Source: an uncultured Anaeromyxobacter sp. (GTDB taxonomy: Bacteria > Myxococcota > Myxococcia > Myxococcales > Anaeromyxobacteraceae). From it: a stretch of 46,054 bases of DNA. The stretch spans positions 1 to 46,054 of the forward strand of contig CAIVAR010000079.1 of assembly GCA_903904005.1 (NCBI GenBank), given 5' to 3'. The translations under genes were made by a program, and so were the position numbers. Numbering within the stretch: the first letter of the stretch is position 1; every line of letters begins with the position of its first letter. The notes under the pieces are model-generated. The model was not told the origin of the DNA and ran no database searches. It was given only the letters and a program-made list of their open reading frames with translations. Positions 26,611-34,833 of the stretch are shown here, in pieces.

Positions 26611-26635
26611 GAAGAATAGAAAAATAAGTAAATAC
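26611..26635 (-). promoter_or_regulatory. A/T-rich block upstream of groESL -35, UP-element-like
   Basis: Twenty-five bases that are over 70% A/T in a ~70% GC genome sit directly upstream of the -35 box, where an UP element for the RNA-polymerase alpha subunit would be. The role is inferred from position and composition. Confidence 0.45.
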
Positions 26636-26654
26636 GAACGGTTACGGAATCGAT

Positions 26655-26681
26655 CTGGCACTCGACCCGAATGAGTGCTCA
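26655..26681. promoter_or_regulatory. CIRCE operator (HrcA site)
   Basis: CTGGCACTC, nine bases, GAGTGCTCA matches the CIRCE consensus TTAGCACTC-N9-GAGTGCTAA at 15 of 18 arm positions with the correct nine-base spacing. HrcA binding here would repress groESL until heat stress. hrcA itself is not in the window. Confidence 0.82.
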
Positions 26682-26699
26682 CCGGCGCAGGCGCCGGTG
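26680..26699. terminator. GC-rich hairpin after rpoZ
   Basis: CACCGGCG and CGCCGGTG form a perfect eight-pair stem around a four-base loop, 47 bases past the rpoZ stop and abutting the CIRCE. No T-tract follows in the rpoZ direction, so termination would be weak or Rho-assisted. Confidence 0.4.
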
Positions 26700-26745
26700 A
26701 GGCGCCGCGACCAGGACTCGGGACGGAGGGGAACGGCGGAGGAGG

Positions 26746-27006
26746 CTACTTGGAGCGGGACGGGGTCCCGGCGACCGGCTTCTCGCGGTCGAACTTCCCG
26801 GCCAGGGCGTCGCGGACCGAGCGGTCGAACCGGACCTTGCCCGTGGCGATCTCGCGGAGCGACTGCACCGTCGCCTTGTTCCGGGTGGCGGCGAGCAGCG
26901 GTCGGGCGCCTGCCATCAGCTGGCGGGTGCGCTTCGTGGCGAGGAGGACCAGCGCGAACCGGTTCTCGACCATCGGGAGGCAGTCTTCGACTGTGACGCG
27001 TGCCAT
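26746..27006 (-). CDS. rpoZ: RNA polymerase omega subunit
   Basis: 86 residues. ATG 27006 begins the conserved '[20 protein letters not shown]', with AGAGG nine bases upstream; in-frame codons before it are not conserved-looking. '[15 protein letters not shown]' and '[16 protein letters not shown]' are the omega signature that clamps the beta' C-terminus during polymerase assembly. The tail ('[15 protein letters not shown]') is a short variable extension. It lies between the GldG-like cluster and groESL on the same strand, separated by 70 bases from the former. Confidence 0.96.
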   Translation of the reverse strand: MARVTVEDCLPMVENRFALVLLATKRTRQLMAGARPLLAATRNKATVQSLREIATGKVRFDRSVRDALAGKFDREKPVAGTPSRSK

Positions 27007-27076
27007 CGCTCGGGACCTCTTGGAATCGGATGTTCGGGAGCCGGGAAGATAAGGGCAAGCCCCCGGAAGATCAAGC

Positions 27077-27625
27077 TCATCCACCGCCGGGCGGGGCGAG
27101 GAGCCGATCGGGGGCCGGATCGAGCGCCACCGCCGGGACCCCCTCGATCGCGAGGATCTGCCCGTCGCGCAGGCCGAACCGGGTGCCGTCGAAGGAGCTT
27201 TCGTCCCCCAGGTCGAGAGAGATCCGGGACCCGTCCCGGAACGTGAGGGTCACCCGGGAGGTGGGCGGGTCGAGCCCGCGCCCGGCCAGTTCCCCGGGTC
27301 CGGCGGGGAAGGCGCTTCGGACCCGCATGGTCGAGAGCCGCTCGAGGAGCCCTTCCACCGCCACCGCGGCCACCTCTCCCCCGGCAGGGGAGAGGCGCCA
27401 GGCGGGGCCGGATCGCTCGAGCCGGACCTCCACGGCGCCGCGCGGGGCGATGGCCAGCGCCACCGCGTCGCCCGAGCGGAAGGACAGCACCCGACGCTCC
27501 CGATCGGCGCGGGCATCGGCCGCTCGGTCCGGCCGCTCCACCCGGACGAGCGCCCACGCCACGAGCCCCGCGAGCAGGGCGGCGAGCGACACGGCGATCG
27601 TGAGCGGGCGTCTCCCGGCCGTCAC
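27077..27625 (-). CDS. DUF4340-type accessory protein of a GldFG-like ABC system
   Basis: 182 residues starting at GTG 27625, three bases after the preceding stop, so translation is likely coupled. A single N-terminal membrane helix ('[18 protein letters not shown]') precedes a beta-rich periplasmic domain with '[33 protein letters not shown]' and '[14 protein letters not shown]', the DUF4340 pattern that accompanies GldG homologues. It is shorter than many members, which carry two or more tandem units. Last gene of the four-gene ABC cluster. Role inferred from context. Confidence 0.8.
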   Translation of the reverse strand: MTAGRRPLTIAVSLAALLAGLVAWALVRVERPDRAADARADRERRVLSFRSGDAVALAIAPRGAVEVRLERSGPAWRLSPAGGEVAAVAVEGLLERLSTMRVRSAFPAGPGELAGRGLDPPTSRVTLTFRDGSRISLDLGDESSFDGTRFGLRDGQILAIEGVPAVALDPAPDRLLAPPGGG

Positions 27626-27628
27626 CCG

Positions 27629-29164
27629 TCAGCGCTCCCGCCGGGAGAGCCACACCGCGATGCCGGCGAGGAGCAGGGCCACCGGGACCACGTCGATGGC
27701 CAGGAACTTGAGGGCGCCGACCTGCCCCTCGGTCAGCTCGAGCCGGGAGGCCTCGCGGGCGCGCGGGCGGATGGAGAGCCGGTCGTCCCGCTCGGCGAGC
27801 CAGCTCACCATGGAGAGGAAGAGATCCTGGTTGCCGAGCAGGTGGAGGTATCCGTTCGAGAAGAAGTCGGAGTCGCCGGCCACGACGGCGCGGAGCTCGT
27901 GGGGCGGATCGCCGGGGACGCGCCACTGCACGGCCAGTGCGAGCGGGATCGGGCCGACCTTCTCCCCCTCGTCGAGCCGTGCCGTCCCGGCGAAGACGGC
28001 GCGCACGTCGTTCTCGGCCCAGGCGCTCTCCGAGGTGAGGGCGAGCGGGACGGCCCGGGCCGGGGCGCCGCGGAGGGCAACCAGGGAGCGGGCGGTGGGG
28101 AAGACCACGCCGACCTCGGCGAGCGGGGCGCTCACCGGGTGGGCCGCGGTGGCCCGGAGCACCGGCATCACCGGCGTGGCCCCGGCCAGCCGCGAGAGCG
28201 GGTTCGGGTCGACGATCATGTCGTTCCCGGCCTCGACGCCCAGCGATCCGAGCAGGGGGTCGAGCCCGGCGTCCGACTCGGGCTCGACGAAGAGGCCGAG
28301 GTGGCCGCCCCGCGCGGCGTAGGCGCGCAGCGCCGCCACCTCCGGGTCGAGGAAGGGCTTTCGCGGACCGGCCACGAGCACCGCCGCGGCGTCGGTGGGC
28401 ACCTCCCCGGCCGAGAGGAGGGCCAGCGGGACGAGTTCCACGTTCTCCCTGTCGAGCGCCCGGGCGGCCAGCGACCAGCCCCCGCGCCCGGCGTCGGCCG
28501 GCGACGACTCCCCGTGACCTTGCGTGAAGTAGACGCGGGGGCGGGCGGGGTGCGACACGCGCACCAGCGCGTTGGTGAGCGACTCCTCGGAGAGCTCGCG
28601 CAGCCGCGCCTCCCCGGGGCCGGGCGCCACCACCACCCGCGTCCCCGAATCGGAGATCTGGTGGCGCCGCACCCGCTCCGGGCTGCGGTAGGGGTCGATG
28701 AGCTCGAACCGGAAGCGCGGGGACTGCTCGGCGTAGCGCCGGAGCAGGTCCTGCGCCGGGGCGAAGGCGGCGTCGTCGGGCCGGTAGAAGGCCAGCACCT
28801 CGACGTCGCCGGGCAGGGACGCGAGGGTCCGCAGCGTGTCCGGCGAGAGGGTGTGGAGCCGCTGCCGGGTCACGTCGAGGACGAGCGGGCGCCGGTGGGC
28901 CATCCAGTTCGCGACCCCGAGCGCCGCGGCGAGCAGGACCGCCGAGAGCACCGTGACCGCGGCGTACCGGGTCCCCCGACCCCGAAGGGCGAGGCCCGAC
29001 GCCTTGCGGCCGGACAGGAGGAGGCCGACCACCACTGCCGCGACCCCCAGCGCCACCTTCCCGAGCAGCAGGCGCGCGTCGCCGAGGAGGAGCGTCACCA
29101 CCGCGCTCGCCAGCAGGACGAGGCCAGCGGCGAGGAGGATGCGGGCGGCGAGGGAGCGCTTCAC
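27629..29164 (-). CDS. GldG-like ABC-system auxiliary protein
   Basis: 511 residues from GTG 29164. Three N-terminal hydrophobic segments within residues ~8-88 and a C-terminal helix (~488-505, 'FLAIDVVPVALLLAGIAVWL') bracket a large periplasmic domain. That domain has the GldG/ABC_transp_aux pattern: 'QRLHTLSPDTLRTLASLPGDVEVLAFYRP', 'VYFTQGHGE', 'GHLGLFVEPESDAGL' and 'VVAGDSDFFSNGYL'. In Bacteroidetes GldG works with GldA and GldF in gliding and secretion; in other phyla, including myxobacteria, the role of this trio is unclear. Three-base gaps on both sides indicate a tight operon. Confidence 0.88.
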   Translation of the reverse strand: MKRSLAARILLAAGLVLLASAVVTLLLGDARLLLGKVALGVAAVVVGLLLSGRKASGLALRGRGTRYAAVTVLSAVLLAAALGVANWMAHRRPLVLDVTRQRLHTLSPDTLRTLASLPGDVEVLAFYRPDDAAFAPAQDLLRRYAEQSPRFRFELIDPYRSPERVRRHQISDSGTRVVVAPGPGEARLRELSEESLTNALVRVSHPARPRVYFTQGHGESSPADAGRGGWSLAARALDRENVELVPLALLSAGEVPTDAAAVLVAGPRKPFLDPEVAALRAYAARGGHLGLFVEPESDAGLDPLLGSLGVEAGNDMIVDPNPLSRLAGATPVMPVLRATAAHPVSAPLAEVGVVFPTARSLVALRGAPARAVPLALTSESAWAENDVRAVFAGTARLDEGEKVGPIPLALAVQWRVPGDPPHELRAVVAGDSDFFSNGYLHLLGNQDLFLSMVSWLAERDDRLSIRPRAREASRLELTEGQVGALKFLAIDVVPVALLLAGIAVWLSRRER

Positions 29165-29167
29165 CGG

Positions 29168-29965
29168 TCAGCCCCAGCGTCGCCCCTCGACGGCCCGCTC
29201 GGCCACGAACAGGCCGAGGGCGCAGAGGGACAGGTAGTAGAGGACGTCGGCGAGGGCGATGCGCCCCTGTAGAAAAGGGGCGAGGTGCTCGGAGGCGGAG
29301 AGACCCGCGGCCAGGTTCCGGGCGGCGCTGCCCGAACCCACCGTGAAGAGGCCGGCGAGCCAGAGGCCGAGGAGCACGAGGAGCGAGAGCAGGGCCGCGA
29401 CCACCGGCGTCGCCGACAGCGCCGAGAAGGCGAGCCCCACCGCCAGCGCGGCCGCCCCGAGCAGGAAGAGCCCCAGGAGCCCGGCGGCCACCGTGCGCCA
29501 CTCGACCGCGCCGCCCCCCTGCGCGCCCCGGCCGGCCACCGAGAGCGCGGCCGGGAGGAGCGCCACGAGCGCCAGCGCCGCGACGAGCACCACGAGGGAG
29601 GCCAGGTACTTCCCGGCCACGATCTCGGCGGGGCGAACCGGGGAGGTCATGAGCAGCTCGAAGGTGCCGGTGCGCCGCTCCTCGGCCACGAGCCGCATGG
29701 AGAGGAACGGGGAGGTGACGAGGAGGAAGAGCCCGACCGACCCGAGCAGGCGCGCCACCACGGCATCGGTCAGGTTGACCCGCTCGAGCAGCGCGGCGCC
29801 GCCGGGGATCTCCCCGGCCCGGGTGGTGAGGAGCCGGAAGCCATCGAGCGCGCCGGCGAAGACCTGGGCCGAGAAGAACGCCACCACCACGAGCACCACC
29901 CAGGCCACCGGGGTGGTGAAGTAGACCGAGAGCTCCTTGCGGGCGATGGCGAGGGTGGCGCGCAC
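29168..29965 (-). CDS. GldF-like ABC-2 permease
   Basis: 265 residues from GTG 29965, four bases after the ATPase stop. About six membrane helices are visible. The N-terminal '[33 protein letters not shown]' and '[33 protein letters not shown]' are typical of ABC-2 membrane proteins of the GldF/NosY type. It should form the membrane channel used by the upstream ATPase and the GldG-like protein. The exported substrate is unknown. Confidence 0.92.
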   Translation of the reverse strand: MRATLAIARKELSVYFTTPVAWVVLVVVAFFSAQVFAGALDGFRLLTTRAGEIPGGAALLERVNLTDAVVARLLGSVGLFLLVTSPFLSMRLVAEERRTGTFELLMTSPVRPAEIVAGKYLASLVVLVAALALVALLPAALSVAGRGAQGGGAVEWRTVAAGLLGLFLLGAAALAVGLAFSALSATPVVAALLSLLVLLGLWLAGLFTVGSGSAARNLAAGLSASEHLAPFLQGRIALADVLYYLSLCALGLFVAERAVEGRRWG

Positions 29966-29969
29966 GGGT

Positions 29970-30713
29970 TCAGGCCGGGGTGACGAGCTTCCCGAAGATC
30001 TCCTCGAGGAAGGCGATGTCGTCGAGCGTGACCTTCCGTCCGGGAAGGTGGCGGGCGATGAGTCCGTCGAGGGTGTCGAAGTCGACGAGGCGGCCGGCGT
30101 TCAGGACGATGGCCTTGGTGCAGGTCATCGCCACCTCGGGCAGCAGGTGGGAGGAGAGGAGCACGGTGTGGCGCCCGCCCAGCGAGCGGACGAGGTCCCG
30201 CACCTCGCGGATCTGGATGGGGTCGAGCCCCACGGTGGGCTCGTCGAGGATGAGCACGTCCGGGTCGCCGAGGAGCGCCTGCGCGATGCCCACCCGCTGC
30301 CGGAAGCCCTTGGAGAGGTTCGAGGTGAGCCGGTCGAGCACGCCGTCCACCCCGGTGAGCCCGGCCACCCGCTCCACCTCGCCGGGGACGAGCCGGCGCG
30401 GGAGACCCTTGAGCTCGGACGCGAACCGGAGCTGCCCCCGCACCGTCATGGCCTCGTAGAGCGGCGGGACCTCGGGGAGGTAGCCGATGCGGCGGCGGGC
30501 CTCCATGGGCTGCTCGAAGACGTCGAAGCCGGCGATCCGGATCGAGCCGGAGGTGGCGGGCAGGAAGCCGGTGAGGAGGCGGAGCGTGGTGGTCTTCCCG
30601 GCGCCGTTCGGGCCGAGCAGCCCCACCACCTCGCCGCGACCGATGGAGAAGGTCAGGTCGAGGACGGCGGTGCGATCGCGGAAGCGCTTGGTGAGTCCGC
30701 TGACCTCGATCAT
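29970..30713 (-). CDS. GldA-like ABC transporter ATPase
   Basis: 247 residues. ATG 30713 has GGAGG six bases upstream and starts directly at the strand '[10 protein letters not shown]'; an upstream frame extension is not needed. Walker A is GPNGAGKT, Q-loop in '[14 protein letters not shown]', signature LSKGFRQR (the Gld/Nos ABC-2 variant of LSGGQ), Walker B '[13 protein letters not shown]' and H-loop in 'LLSSHLL'. First gene of ATPase-permease-GldG-DUF4340. A consensus -35 lies upstream (30772-30777). It diverges from aspartokinase. Confidence 0.95.
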   Translation of the reverse strand: MIEVSGLTKRFRDRTAVLDLTFSIGRGEVVGLLGPNGAGKTTTLRLLTGFLPATSGSIRIAGFDVFEQPMEARRRIGYLPEVPPLYEAMTVRGQLRFASELKGLPRRLVPGEVERVAGLTGVDGVLDRLTSNLSKGFRQRVGIAQALLGDPDVLILDEPTVGLDPIQIREVRDLVRSLGGRHTVLLSSHLLPEVAMTCTKAIVLNAGRLVDFDTLDGLIARHLPGRKVTLDDIAFLEEIFGKLVTPA

Positions 30714-30748
30714 CCGCGCCCTCCGGACGCCATCCGCCGCCCCGGCCG

Positions 30749-30777
30749 ACAATCGCGTCCGGCGCGGGGACTGTCAA
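30749..30777 (-). promoter_or_regulatory. Promoter of the GldA-like operon
   Basis: TTGACA (30777-30772) is a perfect -35; 17 bases later GATTGT (30754-30749) is a weak -10 (three of six). It points to the ATPase gene, whose ATG is at 30713. Weak -10 suggests moderate or activated expression. Confidence 0.45.
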
Positions 30778-30836
30778 GCCGCGGCGGGGTGGTAGGATCC
30801 GCGCGCCTCCCGGGGCGCCCGGGGCGGAGGGATGCG

Positions 30837-32012
30837 ATGAACGTGGTGGTCCAGAAGTTCGGCGGCTCCTCGGTGGCCGACGTCGAGAAGGTGCGCAAGG
30901 TTGCGGAGCGGGTCGCAGCGGCGAGCCGGGACGGTCGCCGGGTCTGCGTGGTGGTCTCGGCCATGGGCAAGACCACCGACGAGTTGCTGGCGCTCGCCAA
31001 GCGCATCTCGCCGAGCCCGGCCCGCCGGGAGCTCGACATGCTGCTCACCGCCGGCGAGCGCATCTCCATGGCGCTCCTCGCCATGGCCCTCGAGGACCTG
31101 GGCGTCCCCGCGGTGAGCTTCACCGGCAGCCAGGCCGGCATCCTCACCGACGAGATGCACGCCTCGGCGCGCATCGTCGAGGTGCGGCCGGTGCGGGTCT
31201 GGGAGGAGCTCGACCGGGGGCGGGTGGTCATCGTGGCCGGTTTCCAGGGGGTCTCGCCGCGCAAGGAGGTGACCACCCTGGGTCGCGGCGGCTCCGACAC
31301 CACGGCGGTGGCGCTGGCCGCCTCGCTGGGGGCCGACTGCGAGATCTACTCCGACGTCGACGGGGTCTACACCGCCGACCCGCGGGTGGTGACGGGCCCG
31401 CGGCGGCTCGACGAGATCTCCTACGAGGAGATGCAGGAGCTGGCCCGGGCCGGGGCCAAGGTGCTGAACGCCGAGGCGGTCGAGTTCGCGCGCGAGAAGG
31501 GGATCGCCATCCACGCCCGGGCCACGTCGGGGTCGACCGCGGAGACCGTGGTCCGCGGCCATGCCGCGCCGGGCGGGCGGGTGGCCGGGGTGACCTCGCA
31601 GAAGGGGCTCGCGCTCGTGGAGGTCCCCTGGGGCGGGCTCGAGGCGGCGCTCGGGGCGCTCTCGAGGCGGGGCGCGATCCCGTCGGAGGTGGCCGCGCAC
31701 GGGGGGCGGGCGCTCGTCGTGCTGCCGCTCGACAACGTGCACGAGTGGACGGTGGCCCGGGGGGAGCTCGTCGCCGCCGTGCCCGACGCCGCGGTCGACG
31801 ACCGGGACGCCGGGTCGGTGAGCGTGGTGGGCGCGCGCGCGGGTGCCGGGCCGGGGCTGCTCCTCGACGTGGTGGCGGCGCTGCGCGAGGTGGGGGAGGA
31901 GCCGCGGGCGCTGCTCGCCGGGCCGCTGCGGGTGACGGCGTGGTGCGCCGCCGCGCGGGCGCCGGATGCGGTGCGGCTGCTGCACCGGAGGCTGGTGGAG
32001 GAGGCAGGGTAG
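30837..32012 (+). CDS. lysC: Aspartate kinase with divergent ACT region
   Basis: 391 residues. ATG 30837 has GGAGG six bases upstream; an out-of-frame ATG at 30832 hits TGA at once. The kinase part is intact: '[15 protein letters not shown]', '[13 protein letters not shown]', '[15 protein letters not shown]', '[30 protein letters not shown]' and '[13 protein letters not shown]'. The C-terminal ~145 residues should be two ACT domains. They are recognisable only loosely: ACT1 '[20 protein letters not shown]' lacks the usual acidic effector residues, and ACT2 '[27 protein letters not shown]' is Ala/Gly-rich. It makes aspartyl phosphate for lysine, threonine and methionine synthesis. Feedback control may be altered. 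The only ASADH-like gene here, 9 kb away, lacks its catalytic cysteine. Confidence 0.95.
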   Translation: MNVVVQKFGGSSVADVEKVRKVAERVAAASRDGRRVCVVVSAMGKTTDELLALAKRISPSPARRELDMLLTAGERISMALLAMALEDLGVPAVSFTGSQAGILTDEMHASARIVEVRPVRVWEELDRGRVVIVAGFQGVSPRKEVTTLGRGGSDTTAVALAASLGADCEIYSDVDGVYTADPRVVTGPRRLDEISYEEMQELARAGAKVLNAEAVEFAREKGIAIHARATSGSTAETVVRGHAAPGGRVAGVTSQKGLALVEVPWGGLEAALGALSRRGAIPSEVAAHGGRALVVLPLDNVHEWTVARGELVAAVPDAAVDDRDAGSVSVVGARAGAGPGLLLDVVAALREVGEEPRALLAGPLRVTAWCAAARAPDAVRLLHRRLVEEAG

Positions 32013-32030
32013 GCGGGCGAAGCGCCTACC
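32008..32030. terminator. Bidirectional hairpin between lysC and the DnaC-like gene
   Basis: GGTAGGCG (32008-32015) pairs perfectly with CGCCTACC (32023-32030) around a seven-base loop. The TAG stop of lysC (32010-32012) and the TAG stop of the opposing gene (complement of 32026-32028) both lie in the stem and pair with each other. No T-tract is present on either side, so efficiency is uncertain. Confidence 0.5.
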
Positions 32031-32907
32031 GCCAGAACGAGCCGCGCCCCGGCTCGGAGTCCTTGCGCTTGTCGGGCCCGTCGATGGCCACGAAATCGCA
32101 CATCTCGTTCAGGCGCGAGTAGATGCGCTGCCCGACCCGCTCCTCCAGGCTCATCTGCTCGGCGTCGCGCTGGAAGTCCTTCGAGGCGGTGTGGAACTTG
32201 CCGCCGGTCGGCACCGGCACCGGCTGGGGATCGCGCGGGTAGTTGGTGGCGAAGACCGTGGTGAGGCCGGCGTTGTAGCGGCGGCTGATGAGCTCGTCGA
32301 GCATCGACCGCTCCCACTCCGTGCCGCGCTCCTTGCCGAGCTCGTCGATGGCGAGCACCGGGACGCTGGCGAGCGGGCCCAGGATCTCCATGTGCCCCCG
32401 GTTGGAGCCGAAGCCCGCCCGGATGTCCGAGAGGAGCAGCATGAACTCCACGTAGCGGCAGGAGATCCCCTTCTCGAGCGCCAGCCAGCGGAGCGTGGCC
32501 GCGAGCAGGTGGGTCTTGCCGCAGCCGGGCTTGCCGTGGAGGAGCACGCCGCGGCTGGCCTGGTCGGGGCGGGCCTGGTGGGCGAAGTTCTCGCAGGCGC
32601 TCTTGGCCTTCGACTGGCTCTGCGACCAGGGGCGGAAGGTGTCGAAGGAGGCCCGGGCCACCGCGGCGGGAATCCCGGCGGCGTTGAAGGTGGCGATGCG
32701 CTGGTCGAGGTGGCGGCAGCTGCAGCCCTGGGCCACGTGTCCGGGACCGGTCGAGATCATGACGTAGCCGCTGCCGCCGCAGCGCGGGCAGGTCGCCTGG
32801 CAGGTGCAGCGGTGGGCCCTGGCCGCGACGCCGACCACCTGGTCGACCACGTATCCCGCCCCGCCGCACAGGGTGCAGGCGGCGCCGCTCTCTGTGGGTT
32901 CCGGCAT
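32026..32907 (-). CDS. DnaC-like AAA+ ATPase with DnaJ-type cysteine motifs
   Basis: 293 residues. The N-terminus carries two CxxCxGxG units as in the DnaJ zinc domain: Cys11-Cys14 (CTLCGGAG) and Cys40-Cys43 (CPRCGGSG), plus Cys34, Cys36, Cys62 and Cys64, so probably two zinc sites. A DnaC/IstB-type ATPase follows: Walker A GKPGCGKT (125-132), Walker B VLAIDEL (184-190), sensor I at Asn222 in 'TTVFATNYP', and the '[10 protein letters not shown]' helix near the end. Helicase loaders DnaC/DnaI share this ATPase; a transposon IstB role is unlikely because no transposase is nearby. It follows an unknown gene by 13 bases on the same strand. Helicase loading is inferred. Confidence 0.82.
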   Translation of the reverse strand: MPEPTESGAACTLCGGAGYVVDQVVGVAARAHRCTCQATCPRCGGSGYVMISTGPGHVAQGCSCRHLDQRIATFNAAGIPAAVARASFDTFRPWSQSQSKAKSACENFAHQARPDQASRGVLLHGKPGCGKTHLLAATLRWLALEKGISCRYVEFMLLLSDIRAGFGSNRGHMEILGPLASVPVLAIDELGKERGTEWERSMLDELISRRYNAGLTTVFATNYPRDPQPVPVPTGGKFHTASKDFQRDAEQMSLEERVGQRIYSRLNEMCDFVAIDGPDKRKDSEPGRGSFWR

Positions 32908-32920
32908 CGGGCGGCGGAGT

Positions 32921-33586
32921 CTACACGGTCCCGCGCAGGCAGAGTATCCCCGCCCGGCGGGCCGCCTCGAAGAGGTGTGTCCTCAAGGTCTTCCGGTAGG
33001 CGGAGCGCCTGGCCCGGCGGGTCCGATCGCCCGCCAGCAGCCGGCAGGGGGGGCCGAGCGCGGCACGCTCCGGCCGCGGCAGGGAGGCGATCCACCGGTG
33101 CAGGAGGAGGTCGTCGGCCACGGCCAGGGCGTGGTCGAGCGTGTCGAGCGTCACCGCGTCCGCAGGCAGGGCCGCCGCGGCGTCCCGGTAGGCGCATCGT
33201 CGCTCGCCGCTCGTCGCGCCCTGCGCCTCGTCGAGAAGGTTCCGCGCCGCGGCGAGGCGGGCGCGGGCCGCGTCGGCCTCGGGCCCGGGCGCGCCGCCGT
33301 CGCCGACCCGGCCGTCCCGGTAGGCCCGCCACTCCTCCTCGACGAAGCCCCGCAGCGCACGCAGCGAACGCGGCGGCGCCGCTCCGGGGGAGCGACCCTG
33401 CGCCAGGTCGTCCCACCCGCGACGCATCCCCCGGCAGGCCACCGACGCCGGCACGCCGCGCCGTTCCCACTCGGCGACCAGCTCCAGATCGAGCGGGGAG
33501 AGGAGGAGCCCCGTGCCGCGGAGCTGGAGGAAGTACTCGGCGATGAGCGCGGTGTAGGAGAACTCGCCGGAGGGGATGAGCGACAC
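32921..33586 (-). CDS. Unknown protein, upstream partner of the DnaC-like ATPase
   Basis: 221 residues, no confident family assignment. It is rich in Arg and Ala, has no signal peptide or membrane segment, and looks all-helical. The N-terminal part ('YFLQLRGTGLLLSPLDLELVAEWERRGVP') and the repeated 'WRAYRDG'/'RCAYRDAAA' helices are the most distinctive. The last ~40 residues are strongly basic ('RTRRARRSAYRKTLRTHLFEAARR'), suggesting nucleic-acid contact. The start is GTG 33586, with no clear ribosome site; TACGAT lies six bases before it. Its position 13 bases before a DnaC-like gene suggests a replication-initiation or primosome role, but this is inference. Confidence 0.6.
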   Translation of the reverse strand: MSLIPSGEFSYTALIAEYFLQLRGTGLLLSPLDLELVAEWERRGVPASVACRGMRRGWDDLAQGRSPGAAPPRSLRALRGFVEEEWRAYRDGRVGDGGAPGPEADAARARLAAARNLLDEAQGATSGERRCAYRDAAAALPADAVTLDTLDHALAVADDLLLHRWIASLPRPERAALGPPCRLLAGDRTRRARRSAYRKTLRTHLFEAARRAGILCLRGTV

Positions 33587-33611
33587 GGGCGGATCGTAGC
33601 GGGTGGGGCTG

Positions 33612-34748
33612 TCACGCCGGCGCGGTGAGGCCCGCCGCGGCCAGGACCTCCGCCGCGGTCTGGTGGCGCATGGCCGGGTCCTTGCGGAGCAGCCGTTCCG
33701 AGGCCGCCGCGAGGAGCGGGTCGGCGCCGGGGTTCATGTCCAGGATCCCCGGCGGCTCCACCGAGGTGATCTCCCGCCACAGCTCGGCGGGCACCGACGA
33801 GGGGAAGGGCGGTCGGCCGACGAGCAGCTCGTACAGGATGACCCCCAGGCTCCACAGGTCGGCGCGGTGGTCCACGTCGCGTCCCGCCGCCTGCTCCGGC
33901 GCCATGTAGCGATAGGTCCCGACCACGCGACCGGAGAGGGTGAGGGCGCTCGAGTCGACGAGCTGCTTCACCAGCCCGAAGTCCATGATCCGCGCGTGCC
34001 GGGCGTCGTCCACCATGATGTTCGACGGCTTGATGTCGCGGTGCACGAAGCCGCGGCCGTGGACGAAGTCGAGCGCCCCGAGCACCTCGCCCAGGACGGT
34101 CCGCATCCGCGCCATCCGCTCCGGCCGGTTGAGCTGCATCGCCAGCGCCCCCGACGGCGGCTCGGGCTCCGGCTCCTCGCCAGCGGCCAGATCCACCATG
34201 TGCGGCGGGTCGGCGGCCCGCTCCCACGAGCCCGATCCGTCGTTGGTCTCCGGCTCTTCCATGAGGTCGGCGAAGGCCCGGATGTCGTCGACGCCGGCGC
34301 CCGGAGGACGGGAGACGATGGCCTCCACGTCGGCGTGGGTCTCCGGCTCGCGCAGCCAGGCCTCCATGTCGAAGACCAGGCCGCTCCCCTCGCAGGAGGT
34401 GGACGGTCCGTGCACGGTGGAGAGCTCCAGGATCGGCGAGCCGGCGAGCGGCGCCAGGTAGGTTCGAAGATCCAGCCCCTCGACCAGTTCCATCGCCAGC
34501 CAGGAGTACCCCTCGGCCTGCCCGGCATCGAAGACCCGGACGACGTTGGGGTGCTCGAGCGCCCGCAGCACCTCGAACTCCCGGGCGAGGCGCCGCGCCG
34601 AGGTGGGGTCCACCGCCGGTGCTGGGCCGAGCAGCTTCACCGCGGCCGGCATGCCGTCGAGGAGGTGGCGGGCACGGTAGACCGTTCCCACTCCCCCACG
34701 GCCGATGACCGTGAGGATCTCCCATGGACCGACGCACCGCGGGGGCAC
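33612..34748 (-). CDS. Soluble Hanks-type Ser/Thr protein kinase with insertion
   Basis: 378 residues from GTG 34748. The kinase motifs are complete: glycine loop GRGGVG (16-21), Lys38 in 'AAVKLL', alpha-C Glu57, HRDIKPSN with Asp238, DFG at 256-258, and 'GTYRYMAPEQ'. Between the N-lobe/alpha-D ('MELVEGLDLRTYL') and the helix before HRD, an acidic insertion of ~105 residues (about 98-205) breaks the domain. It contains 'EAWLREPETHADVEA' and 'EEPEPEPPSG'. There is no membrane helix and no PASTA, TPR or other sensor tail; the protein ends just after the kinase fold. It diverges from uppS with 85 bases between starts. Substrates unknown; myxobacteria carry many such kinases. Confidence 0.93.
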   Translation of the reverse strand: MPPRCVGPWEILTVIGRGGVGTVYRARHLLDGMPAAVKLLGPAPAVDPTSARRLAREFEVLRALEHPNVVRVFDAGQAEGYSWLAMELVEGLDLRTYLAPLAGSPILELSTVHGPSTSCEGSGLVFDMEAWLREPETHADVEAIVSRPPGAGVDDIRAFADLMEEPETNDGSGSWERAADPPHMVDLAAGEEPEPEPPSGALAMQLNRPERMARMRTVLGEVLGALDFVHGRGFVHRDIKPSNIMVDDARHARIMDFGLVKQLVDSSALTLSGRVVGTYRYMAPEQAAGRDVDHRADLWSLGVILYELLVGRPPFPSSVPAELWREITSVEPPGILDMNPGADPLLAAASERLLRKDPAMRHQTAAEVLAAAGLTAPA

Positions 34749-34755
34749 GAAACAA

Positions 34756-34785
34756 AGGATAGAGGTCGCCGGCCACGTGGGTCAA
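34756..34785 (-). promoter_or_regulatory. Kinase promoter, likely leaderless
   Basis: TTGACC (34785-34780, five of six), an 18-base spacer and TATCCT (34761-34756, four of six) precede the kinase GTG. Seven bases separate the -10 box from the start codon, so transcription should begin at or next to the GTG. No Shine-Dalgarno sequence is present. Confidence 0.55.
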
Positions 34786-34817
34786 ACAGACCCCGTCCCC
34801 AGCCGGCGGGGTCGGCA

Positions 34818-34826
34818 TGCTATAAG
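34818..34826 (+). promoter_or_regulatory. Extended -10 promoter of uppS, likely leaderless
   Basis: TGC-TATAAG is an extended -10 (TGn plus five of six bases). The uppS GTG at 34834 begins seven bases later, which is about where transcription would start. No -35 or Shine-Dalgarno is seen, consistent with an extended -10 and a leaderless mRNA. Confidence 0.55.
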
Positions 34827-34833
34827 CCCGCCC

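Noticed and set aside
30780-30836. Plus-strand promoter with TAGGAT at 30793-30798 for lysC
   Set aside because: No -35-like sequence at any reasonable spacing; reported only as a possibility, not a feature.
32026-33586. DnaC-like gene as an IstB transposon helper with lost partner
   Set aside because: No IstA-type transposase, terminal inverted repeats or target duplication are seen; the N-terminal cysteine motifs also argue against IstB.
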